DNA of 64,000 nt. It comes from Euhalothece natronophila Z-M001 (GTDB lineage: Bacteria > Cyanobacteriota > Cyanobacteriia > Cyanobacteriales > Rubidibacteraceae). Position 1 is the first letter of the stretch, and each line of letters opens with the position of its first letter. Of the stretch, positions 34,431-43,573 are shown one piece after another. The stretch lies in NCBI RefSeq assembly GCF_007904085.1, contig NZ_CP042326.1, forward strand, positions 3,262,960-3,326,959, in the 5' to 3' direction. The notes beneath the pieces are model-generated. The model ran no database searches. It saw only the letters and a list, made by a program, of their open reading frames with translations, and had not been told where the DNA came from. The position numbers were made by a program, and so were the translations under genes.

Positions 34431-35276
34431 ATGCTTACTTCCACAAAAGAACTTTTAGAAGTCGCCCAAAAACATTCCTATGCTGTTGGCGCTTTCAATA
34501 TGTATAACCTCGAAGGGGTCAAAGCAGTTGTCAAGGCAGCGGAAGCTGAAAATAGCCCAGCCATACTGCAAATTTTACCTCATGTCCTAGATTACGGTGG
34601 TTCTTCTCTAATTGCTATGTTTCTAGAGGCTGCCAACTCAGCAAAAGTCCCAATGTCAGTCCACTTAGATCATTGTGATAATAATGCTACGATTAAAACA
34701 GTGTTAGAAGCGGGAGTGCAATCGGTTTTAGCTGATGGTTCTACTCTTCCTTTTCAAGAGAACCTTACTTTTACTCGTGAGATGACTGATATCGCCCACG
34801 CTAAAGGGGCAACAGTAGAGGCAGAAATTGGAAGGATTAGCGGTACAGAAGATGGAATGACGGTTTCTGAAAAAGAAGCAAAAATGACTGATCCTGAACA
34901 GGCAAAGGAATTTGTGGCTAAATCAGGGGTTGATTTTTTGGCTGTCACTATTGGTAATGTTCATGGTAAGTATCATGGGGAACCCAAATTAGATTTTGAT
35001 CGCCTCGCTAAAATTCGTCAGCAAGTTGAGATTCCTTTGGTGTTACACGGTGCATCAGGTTTACCAGCTAATATGATTCATCAGTCAATTGAATTAGGTG
35101 TCTGTAAGTTTAATGTCAATAGCGAGGTGCGGAAAAAGTATCTCGAATTCTGGCGAGAGTATGGACAAACAGACTCCAAAACTGATCTCTTAGATTGCCA
35201 AAAAGCAGTTACTGCAGAAATGGAAAAGATAATTGCAGAAAAAATCAGATTGTTTGGTAGTGCTGGTAAGGCTTAA
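34431..35276 (+). CDS. Class II ketose-bisphosphate aldolase
   Basis: The 281-residue protein has the class II aldolase signature MSVHLDHCDN with Asp80 as proton donor and His81 as zinc ligand. It also has VEAEIGRISGTEDG, NVHGKYHG (His178) and VLHGASG (His206), the remaining zinc and phosphate sites. The length and sequence resemble the KbaY/GatY (tagatose-bisphosphate aldolase) and short Fba group, so fructose or tagatose bisphosphate could be the substrate. Its position opposite pfkA favours fructose 1,6-bisphosphate. ATG 34431. Confidence 0.88.
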   Translation: MLTSTKELLEVAQKHSYAVGAFNMYNLEGVKAVVKAAEAENSPAILQILPHVLDYGGSSLIAMFLEAANSAKVPMSVHLDHCDNNATIKTVLEAGVQSVLADGSTLPFQENLTFTREMTDIAHAKGATVEAEIGRISGTEDGMTVSEKEAKMTDPEQAKEFVAKSGVDFLAVTIGNVHGKYHGEPKLDFDRLAKIRQQVEIPLVLHGASGLPANMIHQSIELGVCKFNVNSEVRKKYLEFWREYGQTDSKTDLLDCQKAVTAEMEKIIAEKIRLFGSAGKA

Positions 35277-35450
35277 GGGATTCCCAGAGAAGGAATAAAG
35301 AAAACTTGTAAGCACGATTGTAACACCAGATTAAGATTAGGATAGAATTATGAAAAATTCTGATGGTGATCCAGTTAGAAAGCCCTCGATTTCAAATCTA
35401 GGGATGAATAACTAAGGCTCAAAACAGCTACAAATAACCAATAAAAAATT

Positions 35451-36254
35451 ATGCGCTTATTCATTAGTTTATTTCTAGTCCTATTTTTATTAAGTTTCCC
35501 CACTCCCAGTTGGGCGCAAGATACTGCTCCCGAAATTACAGAAGAACAGTTACAAAAGGGAGATGAAATTGCCGAAAAAGCCTTTGAAGCGATCAAAGAA
35601 GGAGATTTGGCAAAATCAGAAACCTATTGGGGAGAATTACTAGAAATGTTTCCCCAAAATCCAGCAGTGTGGAGTAATCGTGGTAATGTGCGCTTAAGTC
35701 AGAATAAAATTGAAAGCGCGATCGCGGATTATGATCATGCTATTGCCATTGCCCCAAATGAACCTGATCCCTATCTAAATCGAGGGATTGCTTATGAAAT
35801 TCAACAAGATTGGGATAGCGCGATCGCGGATTATAATAAAGTCTTAGAACTGAGCCCTGAAGATGCGATGGCGTACAATAATCGGGGAAACGCCCAAGCA
35901 GGGAAAGGCAATTATCAGGAGGCGATTAGCGACTATGAACAAGCTACCTCCCTTAATCCTGATTTTGCCATTGCTCGGGCGAATGCCGCTTTAAATCATT
36001 ATCAAGTGGGGGATGAAGAAGAAGCCCTGAAAGAAACCCGAAATTTAGTCCGCAAGTATCCTGACTTTCCTGATGTTCGGGCTGCTTTAACAGCGATGTT
36101 ATGGGCGCAAGGAAAAGAAGGAGAAGCCGAAAGTAACTGGGTAGCAGTGATGGGCAGTGATGCTCGTTATCGGGATATAGAATGGTTAGAGACGGTGCGT
36201 CGTTGGCCCCCGAAAATGGTGAAAGCCCTCGATGATTTCTTGAGCTTAAATTAA
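35451..36254 (+). CDS. Secreted TPR repeat protein
   Basis: The 267-residue protein has a clear signal peptide ([16 protein letters not shown], cut after SWA). Four to five tetratricopeptide repeats follow, from about residue 40 to 200 (for example [58 protein letters not shown]). TPR arrays bind partner proteins; export points to the periplasm or thylakoid lumen. ATG 35451. The stop lies two bases before the uvrC ATG, so the two genes form an operon, an arrangement that does not explain its function. Confidence 0.85.
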   Translation: MRLFISLFLVLFLLSFPTPSWAQDTAPEITEEQLQKGDEIAEKAFEAIKEGDLAKSETYWGELLEMFPQNPAVWSNRGNVRLSQNKIESAIADYDHAIAIAPNEPDPYLNRGIAYEIQQDWDSAIADYNKVLELSPEDAMAYNNRGNAQAGKGNYQEAISDYEQATSLNPDFAIARANAALNHYQVGDEEEALKETRNLVRKYPDFPDVRAALTAMLWAQGKEGEAESNWVAVMGSDARYRDIEWLETVRRWPPKMVKALDDFLSLN

Positions 36255-36256
36255 CC

Positions 36257-38131
36257 ATGACAACTACGGTTAAGACTTTAATTCACAACCGCGAAGACTT
36301 AGAAGCCCGATTGCAGGAAATTCCCATGCAGCCGGGCGTTTATTTAATGCGCGATCGCGCTGGCAATATTATTTATATTGGGAAATCAACGAAACTGCGA
36401 TCTCGGGTTCGTTCCTATTTTCGCCCTTCTCAAACCCTTAGCGAATCAAAACAGCTAATGGTGCAACAAGTGGCTGATATTGAGTTTATCGTTACTGACA
36501 CCGAAGCAGAAGCCCTTGCCTTAGAAGCCAATTTAGTTAAACAAGAACAACCCTATTTTAATGTTCTCCTCAAAGACGACAAAAAATATCCCTATCTCTG
36601 TATTACTTGGTCAGAAGATTATCCCCGTATCTTTATCACGCGCAAACGGCGACGAGGAAACGTTAAAGATCGCTATTATGGCCCCTATGTGGATACAGGC
36701 GCACTACGGCGGACTTTAGGCTTAATTAAACGTATTTTCCCCCTGCGCCAACGTCCACGCCCCTTATTTAAAGACCGTCCTTGCTTAAACTATGATTTAG
36801 GAAGATGCCCTGGGGTTTGTCAGCAACTGATTTCTCCTGAAGAATACCGTCAAACCCTACAAAAAGTTGCCATGATTTTTCAGGGACGATCACAGGAATT
36901 AGTGCGAGAACTTTCTACCCAGATGGAAACTGCTGCGGAAAATTTAGACTTTGAACAAGCAGCAAAACTACGGGATCAAATTCAGGCGTTACAACAGTTA
37001 AATGCGGATCAGAAAGTTTCTTTACCTGATGATACTGTCTCCCGTGACGCGATCGCGCTATGTTCCAATTCTCAGCACGCCTGCATTCAACTTTTCCAAG
37101 TTCGGGCAGGAAAATTAGTGGGACGTTTAGGGTTTTTCCTTGATTTATCTTTCTCAGCCAATCCTGAAGACATTTTACAACGAGTGATTCAAGATCATTA
37201 CGCTACCGTCGAAGAAATGGAAATTCCCAGCGAAATTCTCTTGCCCCAAGCCCTTCCTGATCAAGACTTAATTAGCAACTGGTTAACCGAACGTCGAGGG
37301 CGCAAAGTTACCCTTAATGTCCCTCAACGCCAAGCCAAAGCTGAACTAATCCAGATGGTAGAACAAAACGCTCGCCATGAATTAGAAAGAACACAGCGAG
37401 CTGCCGACCGCAATCAACAAGCATTAGAAGACCTAGCCAATATATTAGACCTTCCTGAGCCGCCACGTCGTATCGAAGGCTACGATATTTCTCATATTCA
37501 GGGATCAAATGCTGTGGGATCGCAAGTGGTTTTTATTGATGGTATTCCTGCTAAACAAGATTATCGGCGCTATAAAATTAAAGATGCAAACGTCCATTCT
37601 GGGCATTCTGACGACTTTGCCAGTTTAGCCGAGGTGATTCGTCGTCGCTTTCGGAAATACGCGGAAAATCCTGATTTACCTCGACAAGAAGACCCTGAAT
37701 TTCCTGATTTAGTAATGATTGATGGGGGAAAAGGGCAACTTTCTGCTGTAGTGGAACAATTACAACAAATGAACCTCTTAGAAGATGTGGCGGTGATTAG
37801 TTTAGCCAAACAACGAGAAGAAATTTTCCTGCCTGCTGCTACGACTCCCCTAGAAACTGATTCTGAACAGCCGGGGGTTCAACTTTTGCGACGCTTAAGA
37901 GACGAAGCCCACCGATTTGCTGTTAGTTTCCATCGTCAACAGCGCACGAAAAAAATGCAGCGATCGCGCCTTGATGACATTCCAGGTTTAGGCTTCCAAC
38001 GCCAACAAACCCTCCTTGCCCATTTTCGTTCCCTTGAATATATCCGACAAGCTAATTTAGAACAACTAGAAGCAGTCCCAGGAATTGGAAAAAGTTTAGC
38101 CAAACAGATTTATGACTATTTTCATCAATAA
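36257..38131 (+). CDS. uvrC: UvrABC excinuclease subunit C
   Basis: The 624-residue protein has the GIY-YIG nuclease domain ([19 protein letters not shown]) for the 3' incision. A Cys-rich [12 protein letters not shown] motif, the UVR helix ([16 protein letters not shown]), the RNase H-like endonuclease domain for the 5' incision ([28 protein letters not shown]) and a C-terminal tandem helix-hairpin-helix ([28 protein letters not shown]) follow. Length is normal. It acts with UvrA and UvrB in nucleotide excision repair of UV damage; those genes are not in the window. It follows the TPR gene by two bases. Confidence 0.96.
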   Translation: MTTTVKTLIHNREDLEARLQEIPMQPGVYLMRDRAGNIIYIGKSTKLRSRVRSYFRPSQTLSESKQLMVQQVADIEFIVTDTEAEALALEANLVKQEQPYFNVLLKDDKKYPYLCITWSEDYPRIFITRKRRRGNVKDRYYGPYVDTGALRRTLGLIKRIFPLRQRPRPLFKDRPCLNYDLGRCPGVCQQLISPEEYRQTLQKVAMIFQGRSQELVRELSTQMETAAENLDFEQAAKLRDQIQALQQLNADQKVSLPDDTVSRDAIALCSNSQHACIQLFQVRAGKLVGRLGFFLDLSFSANPEDILQRVIQDHYATVEEMEIPSEILLPQALPDQDLISNWLTERRGRKVTLNVPQRQAKAELIQMVEQNARHELERTQRAADRNQQALEDLANILDLPEPPRRIEGYDISHIQGSNAVGSQVVFIDGIPAKQDYRRYKIKDANVHSGHSDDFASLAEVIRRRFRKYAENPDLPRQEDPEFPDLVMIDGGKGQLSAVVEQLQQMNLLEDVAVISLAKQREEIFLPAATTPLETDSEQPGVQLLRRLRDEAHRFAVSFHRQQRTKKMQRSRLDDIPGLGFQRQQTLLAHFRSLEYIRQANLEQLEAVPGIGKSLAKQIYDYFHQ

Positions 38132-38383
38132 CTAGAAACTTCAACTGAGTCTTTGAAAATTGTTTTTATTATCAGGATGATGACAAACGGGACAAATCAC
38201 AAGGTGGTTGAATTTTTTTTTGATTAAAAAGTAAAGCTAAGTCAAAACGCAACTTGCCCCAAAAATTCCTTATGAATCATTGCTGATTGTTATATAATGT
38301 GAAGCTATGGAAAATATATATAATGTCTGCAACCAAACTTTGCACTTAGAATGATAACTGTGCTTCCAATATAGACAAAATAG
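38132..38383. other. A/T-rich gap, possible relic
   Basis: This 252-bp gap has no confident gene. On the minus strand near 38150-38200 a short frame reads ICPVCHH, a CxxC motif, but it has no start codon and is stopped just upstream; it may be a relic of a zinc-ribbon gene or chance. A nine-base T run (38213-38221) and a TATATAAT-like stretch (about 38316-38323) are the only other notable features. Confidence 0.3.
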
Positions 38384-39010
38384 ATGAAACTGTATTCACA
38401 ATATATTTTTCCGCGTCTTTTAGATTTGACAATGGCAAGTAGCGCGATCGCGCAGTATCGTCAAATGCTCTTAAAAGATGTCAGTGGCGATGTTTTAGAA
38501 ATTGGTTTTGGAACAGGCTTAAACCTAGCTTATTATCCTGAAACAATTAATAGTTTAACCACTGTTGATGTTAACTTTGGCATGAATAAACTTGCCCAAA
38601 AACGGATTGCTAATGCTCCTTTTTCCGTTGAATCTAAAGTTTTAAATGGGGATAACTTACCCTTTGCAGAAGAATCTTTTGATACAGTGGTTAGTACATG
38701 GACATTATGCAGTATTGCTAATATTGATCAGGCTTTACAGGAAATCCAGCGTGTTTTGAAACCAGAAGGACGGTTTTTCTTTATCGAACATGGGTTAAGC
38801 GATAACCCAAAAGTGCAAATTTGGCAAAATCGTCTCACACCACTACAAAAAATTGTCGGCGATGGTTGCCATCTTAACCGCAATATAGAAGCCTTAATTT
38901 CTTCATACTTCTCCTTTCTTGATTTGGAAAAGTTTAAGTTAGAAACTGAACCCGAAATTATTGGCTATATGTATAAAGGAGTTGCAATAAAAAGTGGAAA
39001 TCACAATTGA
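38384..39010 (+). CDS. Class I SAM-dependent methyltransferase (UbiE/type 11)
   Basis: The 208-residue protein has a full methyltransferase-11 core: VLEIGFGTGLNLAYYP (motif I), LTTVDVNFGMNKLAQKR (motif II), NGDNLPFAEESFDTVVSTWTLCSI (motifs III-IV) and ALQEIQRVLKPEGRFFFIEHG. It ends GYMYKGVAIK, like small membrane-associated methyltransferases of the METTL7/UbiE type. Substrate unknown. ATG 38384 gives an N-terminus (MKLYSQYIFPRLLDL) common in this group. Confidence 0.85.
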   Translation: MKLYSQYIFPRLLDLTMASSAIAQYRQMLLKDVSGDVLEIGFGTGLNLAYYPETINSLTTVDVNFGMNKLAQKRIANAPFSVESKVLNGDNLPFAEESFDTVVSTWTLCSIANIDQALQEIQRVLKPEGRFFFIEHGLSDNPKVQIWQNRLTPLQKIVGDGCHLNRNIEALISSYFSFLDLEKFKLETEPEIIGYMYKGVAIKSGNHN

Positions 39011-39640
39011 TCAATATTAGTCATTGGTTTACAAAGGAAGAAGGATAAAACAATTAAGAATGTACCTCATTGAGAGTGAAAACTGCTATAGCCAACCTTT
39101 CTTGATCAGTTTTAGGAGAAAGTAATATGAAATTGATTAATTCATGCTACACATAAGTAATTTTTTCACGTTGTCTCCTTGTCTCCTTGTCTCCTTGTCT
39201 CCCCATCTCCTTTGTCTCCCCATCTCCCCAAGCAAACTGTAGCAAACATTTATCCATTTGATATAAGTTATTATGAAGGGTTACAACTTCTTGATTAAAC
39301 ATGAGTTTTCTCTCATCAAAACTAAGATTTCTTTGCCTTTTTTAACTTTGAACGCCAATGCTTAAGCTGTTTGCGCTTACGAGGAGCATTTTTAGGGGTT
39401 TTCTGTGCTTTTTTCTGTTGCCCTTCGCGTTTCCATTGCGGTTGTTGACTCATGGGTTGTCCTCCTTTACCTCTCTCCTCCCATCATTACACAACCTTTC
39501 CTTTTTGGTTCAGCTTTTCATGCGAATGTCGAAAATCAACGATTCTCAAACTTAGTAATGGAAAATTAGTTATTCAACGTGCGCCAAAATCTTCTAAATT
39601 GGTAAATTAAATATCAACTTCTATTTGGGAAATCTATTTC
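39011..39640. repeat. Repeat-bearing gap with TTGTCTCC tandem repeat
   Basis: This 630-bp gap contains one small gene on the minus strand (listed separately). At 39171-39231 there are about seven units of TTGTCTCC or variants (CCATCTCC, TTTGTCTCC). Near 39019-39054 is gtcattggtttac followed by aaaggaagaagg, which matches the tail of the heptamer repeat tract at 48892-48990, so it is probably a relic of the same repeat family. No other gene is visible. Confidence 0.55.
39322..39453 (-). CDS. Very basic small protein, 43 aa
   Basis: ATG at 39453 is preceded by an excellent AAGGAGG ribosome-binding site eight bases upstream. It opens a 43-codon frame ending in TAG at 39322-39324. The product (MSQQPQWKREGQQKKAQK at the start and RSKLKKAKKS at the end) is more than a third Lys/Arg, with almost no acidic residues. 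Such composition suits an RNA- or ribosome-binding protein. I cannot name a family. The ribosome-binding site and biased composition argue that it is real. Confidence 0.6.
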   Translation of the reverse strand: MSQQPQWKREGQQKKAQKTPKNAPRKRKQLKHWRSKLKKAKKS

Positions 39641-41002
39641 ATGACAAAACCAACAGAAGAACAAGAATCAACGAATCCTATCAAGACATATTTTCAATTT
39701 GATCAGCTACAGACCAATTTTAAGAGAGAAACTGTTGCAGGGTTTACCACATTTATTACCATGGCGTATATCCTCATCGCTAATCCTGATATTCTTTCCA
39801 ATGCTATCTTTCTAGAGGAAGCTGGGGATTTATTTGATGAACTCGCGATCGCTACTGCCATTTCTGCCGCGATCGCGACTTTTGTGATGGGAATTTATGC
39901 CCGCTTTCCCTTTGCATTAGCCCCAGGAATGGGATTGAACGCTTATTTTGCCTTTTCAGTAGTTTTAACTTCAGGAATCCCGTGGCAAACCGCTTTAGGG
40001 GCAGTTTTTCTAGAAGGAATCTTGTTCATTTTCCTCACAGTGACTAATCTTCGCACTCAGGTAGTTAATGCGATTCCTCAATGTCTTAAAGCTGCTACCA
40101 CTGCTGGTATCGGAGGGTTTATTGCTTATATTGCTTTCCAAAGTGCTGGCTTAATTACTGAATCTGAAACCACTTTAACCACTTTAGGAAATCTAGGAAG
40201 TCCACAAACTGGAATTACCATTGTCGGATTATTTCTCAGCGTCGCTTTAGTACAATGGTTACAAGGAGGGCTTTTACTGGGAATTTTAGCAACTGCTTTA
40301 ATCGCCTGGATAGGGGGAGTTGCTCCTTGGCCCACCGCTATAGTTGGTGTTCCTAGCGTTCCGTCTCATTTATTTGGACAAGCCTGGATAGGATTAACTG
40401 ATATTTCTCCAGAAGCAATTGGAGAATTAATCACAGTTTTATTTGTTCTTTTATTTGTAGATTTTTTTGATACCATCGGGACAATTACAGGTTTAGGAAT
40501 GCGGGCTGGTTATATTGATCAAAATGGCAATTTCCCAAAAGTAAATCGAGCTTTGTTTGCTGATGCAGTCGGAACAACTTTCGGGGCAATTTTTGGTACT
40601 TCTACAGTTACTAGCTATATTGAATCTGCATCAGGAGTTGCTGAGGGAGGAAGAACTGGTTTTACGGCAGTTGTTACCGCCACTTTATTTTTATTATCAG
40701 TTTTTTTTATTCCTTTCCTTTCTGGAATTCCTAGTTTAGCCACTGCTCCAGCTTTGATTATTGTTGGCGTTTTAATGGCAAGAAGTGTAACCATTATTGA
40801 ATGGGATGATTTCTCAGAGGCAATCCCTGCTTTTTTAACAATTGCTGTAATGCCTTTAAGTTATTCAATTGCCGATGGATTAGCAGCTGGTTTTATTTCC
40901 TATCCAATTATTAAAACTTTTCAAGGAAAATTAAGGGAGATTTCGCCAATTGTTTGGGGAATTGCCATTGCTTTTTTCGTTAAATTTATCCTAGAAGCGT
41001 AA
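39641..41002 (+). CDS. NCS2/AzgA-type purine (adenine/guanine/hypoxanthine) permease
   Basis: The 453-residue protein has about 12-13 membrane helices and the AzgA-subfamily pattern: VAGFTTFITMAYILIANPDIL, LAPGMGLNAYFAFSVV, CLKAATTAGIGGFIAYIA, DFFDTIGTITGLGMRAGY and the substrate-site segment GTSTVTSYIESASGVAEGGRTG. These features separate it from uracil permeases. It takes up purine bases by proton symport. ATG 39641. The final 17 bp overlap the convergent metallophosphoesterase gene. Confidence 0.9.
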   Translation: MTKPTEEQESTNPIKTYFQFDQLQTNFKRETVAGFTTFITMAYILIANPDILSNAIFLEEAGDLFDELAIATAISAAIATFVMGIYARFPFALAPGMGLNAYFAFSVVLTSGIPWQTALGAVFLEGILFIFLTVTNLRTQVVNAIPQCLKAATTAGIGGFIAYIAFQSAGLITESETTLTTLGNLGSPQTGITIVGLFLSVALVQWLQGGLLLGILATALIAWIGGVAPWPTAIVGVPSVPSHLFGQAWIGLTDISPEAIGELITVLFVLLFVDFFDTIGTITGLGMRAGYIDQNGNFPKVNRALFADAVGTTFGAIFGTSTVTSYIESASGVAEGGRTGFTAVVTATLFLLSVFFIPFLSGIPSLATAPALIIVGVLMARSVTIIEWDDFSEAIPAFLTIAVMPLSYSIADGLAAGFISYPIIKTFQGKLREISPIVWGIAIAFFVKFILEA

Positions 41003-41708
41003 TTGGAAAGTTAACGGTTTGAAACTTCACTTCTCCTGTTACTGGTTCATAAAGAGTATAAGTTCCCTGATTCGCATTTCTTCCCACATTTCCAACACCA
41101 ATCACTCGTAGTAAAGGTTGGGTTTCTGAAGAATCATTAGTAGCCTGATCTAAAGTGCGAACTGTGGAGTTAACATTGGCATTTTCCAGACAGTATTCAA
41201 ATGCAAGTCCAGAACGTCCACAAAAAAGAGTATTAGCTTCTGCTCGTAAAACGCGATCGCAGATTTGAATGGCTGGCGTTTCAGGGGTTAATTCGTCATC
41301 ATAACTCACTGTGCTGCCATGAATTAGTAAACAGTCTTCCTCATGAAACCCAAAAGCCAAATTGCGTAACCATTGCACTGTCTCTCGGGAAACCGACTCC
41401 CAGAGTTTTAAGACACCATCAGAGCCATAACGTTCCTTCAATTCTGGTGCATCGCCAAAGCCACTCAGTGCATATAAATTAAAACATTGTTCTTCCCACC
41501 AACCTGTACAAACTTGTGGTTCTACTTCACCAGACTGGGGAAACTGAATGCGTTTGACCACCTCTTCATTATTCCCTCCTAGTCCAATCACATCCCCTAA
41601 AATATAAATCTCAGTGACAGGAATTTCTTGTTGCTTAATATCCGCAAGAACTGCTTCGTAAGCCGCTAAATTCCCTTCAATACCACTTAAAATTGCCCAA
41701 TGACTCAT
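40986..41708 (-). CDS. Calcineurin-like metallophosphoesterase, 240 aa (divergent)
   Basis: The ATG at 41708 follows AGGA and gives a protein starting MSHWAILSGIEGNLAAYEAVL; compared with its neighbour, the usual S-D-(I/T)-H-G-N metal motif reads SGIEGN. Further segments are YILGDVIGLGGNNEEV (G-D-V-x-G-x-G), LLIHGS, and LFCGRSGLAFEY where the neighbour has FCGHTH. Loss of the first Asp-x-His and of the final G-H-x-H suggests a metal-poor or inactive paralogue. It lies 14 bp downstream of its intact paralogue in the same operon. A GCGATCGC-related site occurs inside. Confidence 0.78.
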   Translation of the reverse strand: MSHWAILSGIEGNLAAYEAVLADIKQQEIPVTEIYILGDVIGLGGNNEEVVKRIQFPQSGEVEPQVCTGWWEEQCFNLYALSGFGDAPELKERYGSDGVLKLWESVSRETVQWLRNLAFGFHEEDCLLIHGSTVSYDDELTPETPAIQICDRVLRAEANTLFCGRSGLAFEYCLENANVNSTVRTLDQATNDSSETQPLLRVIGVGNVGRNANQGTYTLYEPVTGEVKFQTVNFPITLLG

Positions 41709-41722
41709 ATTAATTCCTAATC

Positions 41723-42535
41723 TTATTTCTGACAAACGTGAGTGGGATCATCTGCTTTTTCTGCAAATTCCATCCCTCGTGCTAACCGCCAAGCAAAAAT
41801 AGGAGGTAATCCCTGTTCTAAAATGGCTAAACAAGTTTCAGTGTAGTTATAAGGAACTTCCCGTAAGGTAACTTCGTGGGTTTCTGTATCGTACAAAACA
41901 TAAGTTGCATCAGGCTTACCATGACGCGGTTCTCCTACTGAGCCAGCATTAATAATTTGTTTGAGGGGAGTGGTAAAGTGTTGTTGTTGTTCTCTTGCTT
42001 GTGTGTCTTGAATTTTCACCGATAAGTTCATATTGTCTAGGTGACGGACATAGGGAATATGAGTATGTCCACAGAATAAAGTATCTGCCCCTGTGGATAA
42101 AACCCGTTCCATCGCAATGAATGCAGAAGTATCTGGTAATAAATATTCATGTTGGCTGTTGGGGCTACCATGAACAAAACAAAGATTGTTGTAACTTAGC
42201 GTCATAGGAAGATTGGCTAAGTATTCACGGTTTTCAGGTTTAATTACCTCGTTTGTCCATTCATGGGCAATTCTGCCTCGTTTTTCTGCAATCTGGGAAG
42301 GATAGCTACATTCACAAGCATCTAATCCCTCCACTACATCTTCATCCCAACAGCCTTGACAGGTGGGAATGTTGAGAGAACGAATTAACTCTACTACTTC
42401 ATTGGGGTAAGGGCCATATCCAACTAAATCTCCAAGACAATAAATGTGATCGGCTTTTTGTGCTTCAATATCGGATAAAACGGCTTTTAGCGCTTCGTAA
42501 TTGCCATGAATGCAGGAAATAACCGCTAATTTCAT
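41723..42535 (-). CDS. Calcineurin-like metallophosphoesterase, 270 aa
   Basis: The 270-residue protein keeps the canonical metal motifs: ISCIHGNYEALKAVL (D-x-H replaced by C-I-H at the first Asp), YCLGDLVGYGPYPNEVVELI (GDxxGYGP), CQGCWDEDV (N/D-rich site), FVHGSPNS and LFCGHTHIPYV (GHTH). It is the YfcE/MJ0936-like class of small phosphodiesterases, whose substrate is unknown. Its ATG overlaps the stop of the COG0523 GTPase gene by four bases (ATGA), so the two are translationally coupled. Co-regulation with zinc through that operon is inference. Confidence 0.82.
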   Translation of the reverse strand: MKLAVISCIHGNYEALKAVLSDIEAQKADHIYCLGDLVGYGPYPNEVVELIRSLNIPTCQGCWDEDVVEGLDACECSYPSQIAEKRGRIAHEWTNEVIKPENREYLANLPMTLSYNNLCFVHGSPNSQHEYLLPDTSAFIAMERVLSTGADTLFCGHTHIPYVRHLDNMNLSVKIQDTQAREQQQHFTTPLKQIINAGSVGEPRHGKPDATYVLYDTETHEVTLREVPYNYTETCLAILEQGLPPIFAWRLARGMEFAEKADDPTHVCQK

Positions 42536-43338
42536 GATGACACTACCTCTTGATAATAACTTTGATACTGTTTGATAACGTGATCAGATAAACAACTGTC
42601 TAATACTGCTTGCGCGATCGCGCTTTCCTCTAATTCCCAACCCACCACTTCCAGACCACTAAAACGATTCGGCCGCCCATCTAGCCAAGGAGAAACATTT
42701 AAATTTCGATACTCACTACCAGAAAGCCCATCAACAAAATCAATCTGCACAAGACTCCCATCAGGCACTTCAAAAATTCCCTTTGCCCGTTGCACTTGTC
42801 CATAAGCCCCCCCAGTCAATTCTGTCCAAATAGTATCTAAACTAGCTGGATCAAAAACTTGTCCCCTGAGAGGAGTACACCAAATATTGGGTAATTGCCC
42901 ATTACGAGCCGATTCAACGCTATTTCCTTGCACCACTTGATCCGCCCACTCATGCCATTGTGATGACTCCATTTCTGGCGGTAAAACTGCCACTCGATGA
43001 AACGGAAATGAGGTAAGACAAGACGAGGCTAAATCTAGATGAAACCCTACTTCCATATAAACTGTTGCTTTTTCGGGTAGCTGACCAACGGTCAGAGCAG
43101 GCGCCTTCCGTTTAGGAAGGCGTAATCTCTGACTCAGTACCGTTTGGGCTTGGGTATCCGAAACCACCTCAACAGAAGGAAAGCGATAATTAATAGCTCC
43201 GATATCAACTGAAGCCTTCTCTAAGCCAGGGCGGAGATAATAAGCGGGAGTTGTCTGTTCTCCTAAAAACTGATTAATCCAAGTTGTTTTACCACTCCCT
43301 GAGGGGCCAGCAACGGCAATGAGAGAAAGAGAACTCAT
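42532..43338 (-). CDS. COG0523/CobW-like P-loop GTPase, divergent
   Basis: ATG 43338 gives 268 residues with a P-loop GPSGSGKTTWINQFL (11-25), a Met-Glu-Val (VYMEVGF) strand where GTPases have the Walker B region, and a C-terminal region FEVPDGSLVQIDFVDG like the CobW C-terminal domain. The CxCC metal motif of classical COG0523 proteins is not present, so it is a divergent member. A Zur/Fur-like palindrome lies 20 bp upstream. COG0523 proteins are metallochaperones for zinc or cobalt, often under Zur control. The gene heads a three-gene operon with two metallophosphoesterases. Confidence 0.7.
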   Translation of the reverse strand: MSSLSLIAVAGPSGSGKTTWINQFLGEQTTPAYYLRPGLEKASVDIGAINYRFPSVEVVSDTQAQTVLSQRLRLPKRKAPALTVGQLPEKATVYMEVGFHLDLASSCLTSFPFHRVAVLPPEMESSQWHEWADQVVQGNSVESARNGQLPNIWCTPLRGQVFDPASLDTIWTELTGGAYGQVQRAKGIFEVPDGSLVQIDFVDGLSGSEYRNLNVSPWLDGRPNRFSGLEVVGWELEESAIAQAVLDSCLSDHVIKQYQSYYQEVVSS

Positions 43339-43357
43339 TATGATTTCCAATCTTAAA

Positions 43358-43372
43358 TGATTATCATTCTCA
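43358..43372 (-). promoter_or_regulatory. Zur/Fur-type operator palindrome
   Basis: Read on the minus strand the site is TGAGAAT-G-ATAATCA, an imperfect 7-1-7 inverted repeat with five of seven arm positions matching, close to the TGATAAT-N-ATTATCA form of cyanobacterial Zur and Fur boxes. It starts 20 bp upstream of the COG0523 GTPase ATG, where a repressor would block transcription. A Zur role fits the GTPase; a Fur role cannot be excluded from sequence. Confidence 0.6.
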
Positions 43373-43398
43373 TAATAACAGACAAAAAAAGATAACAA

Positions 43399-43573
43399 CC
43401 CCCATTTTAATTAAAACTCAATTTGGCTCATTGGATCACTTAAAGGAATTAAAATCTTAAAAAATAATTAAAATAAGGGCAATTAGCGGTTTTATTTCTT
43501 AACAAAAGTTGGTTTCTTTAGTTTCTTTATGCTATTCAGAAAAGAATTATAATGCTAATAAGCAGTTTCTTCT
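43399..43573. promoter_or_regulatory. A/T-rich divergent promoter region
   Basis: This gap separates two divergent operons. A tataat box at 43548-43553 lies just upstream of the radical SAM gene and could be its minus-10 element, with the ATG close behind. The leftward operon has its operator at 43358-43372 within its own 5' leader. No other feature is evident. Confidence 0.45.
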
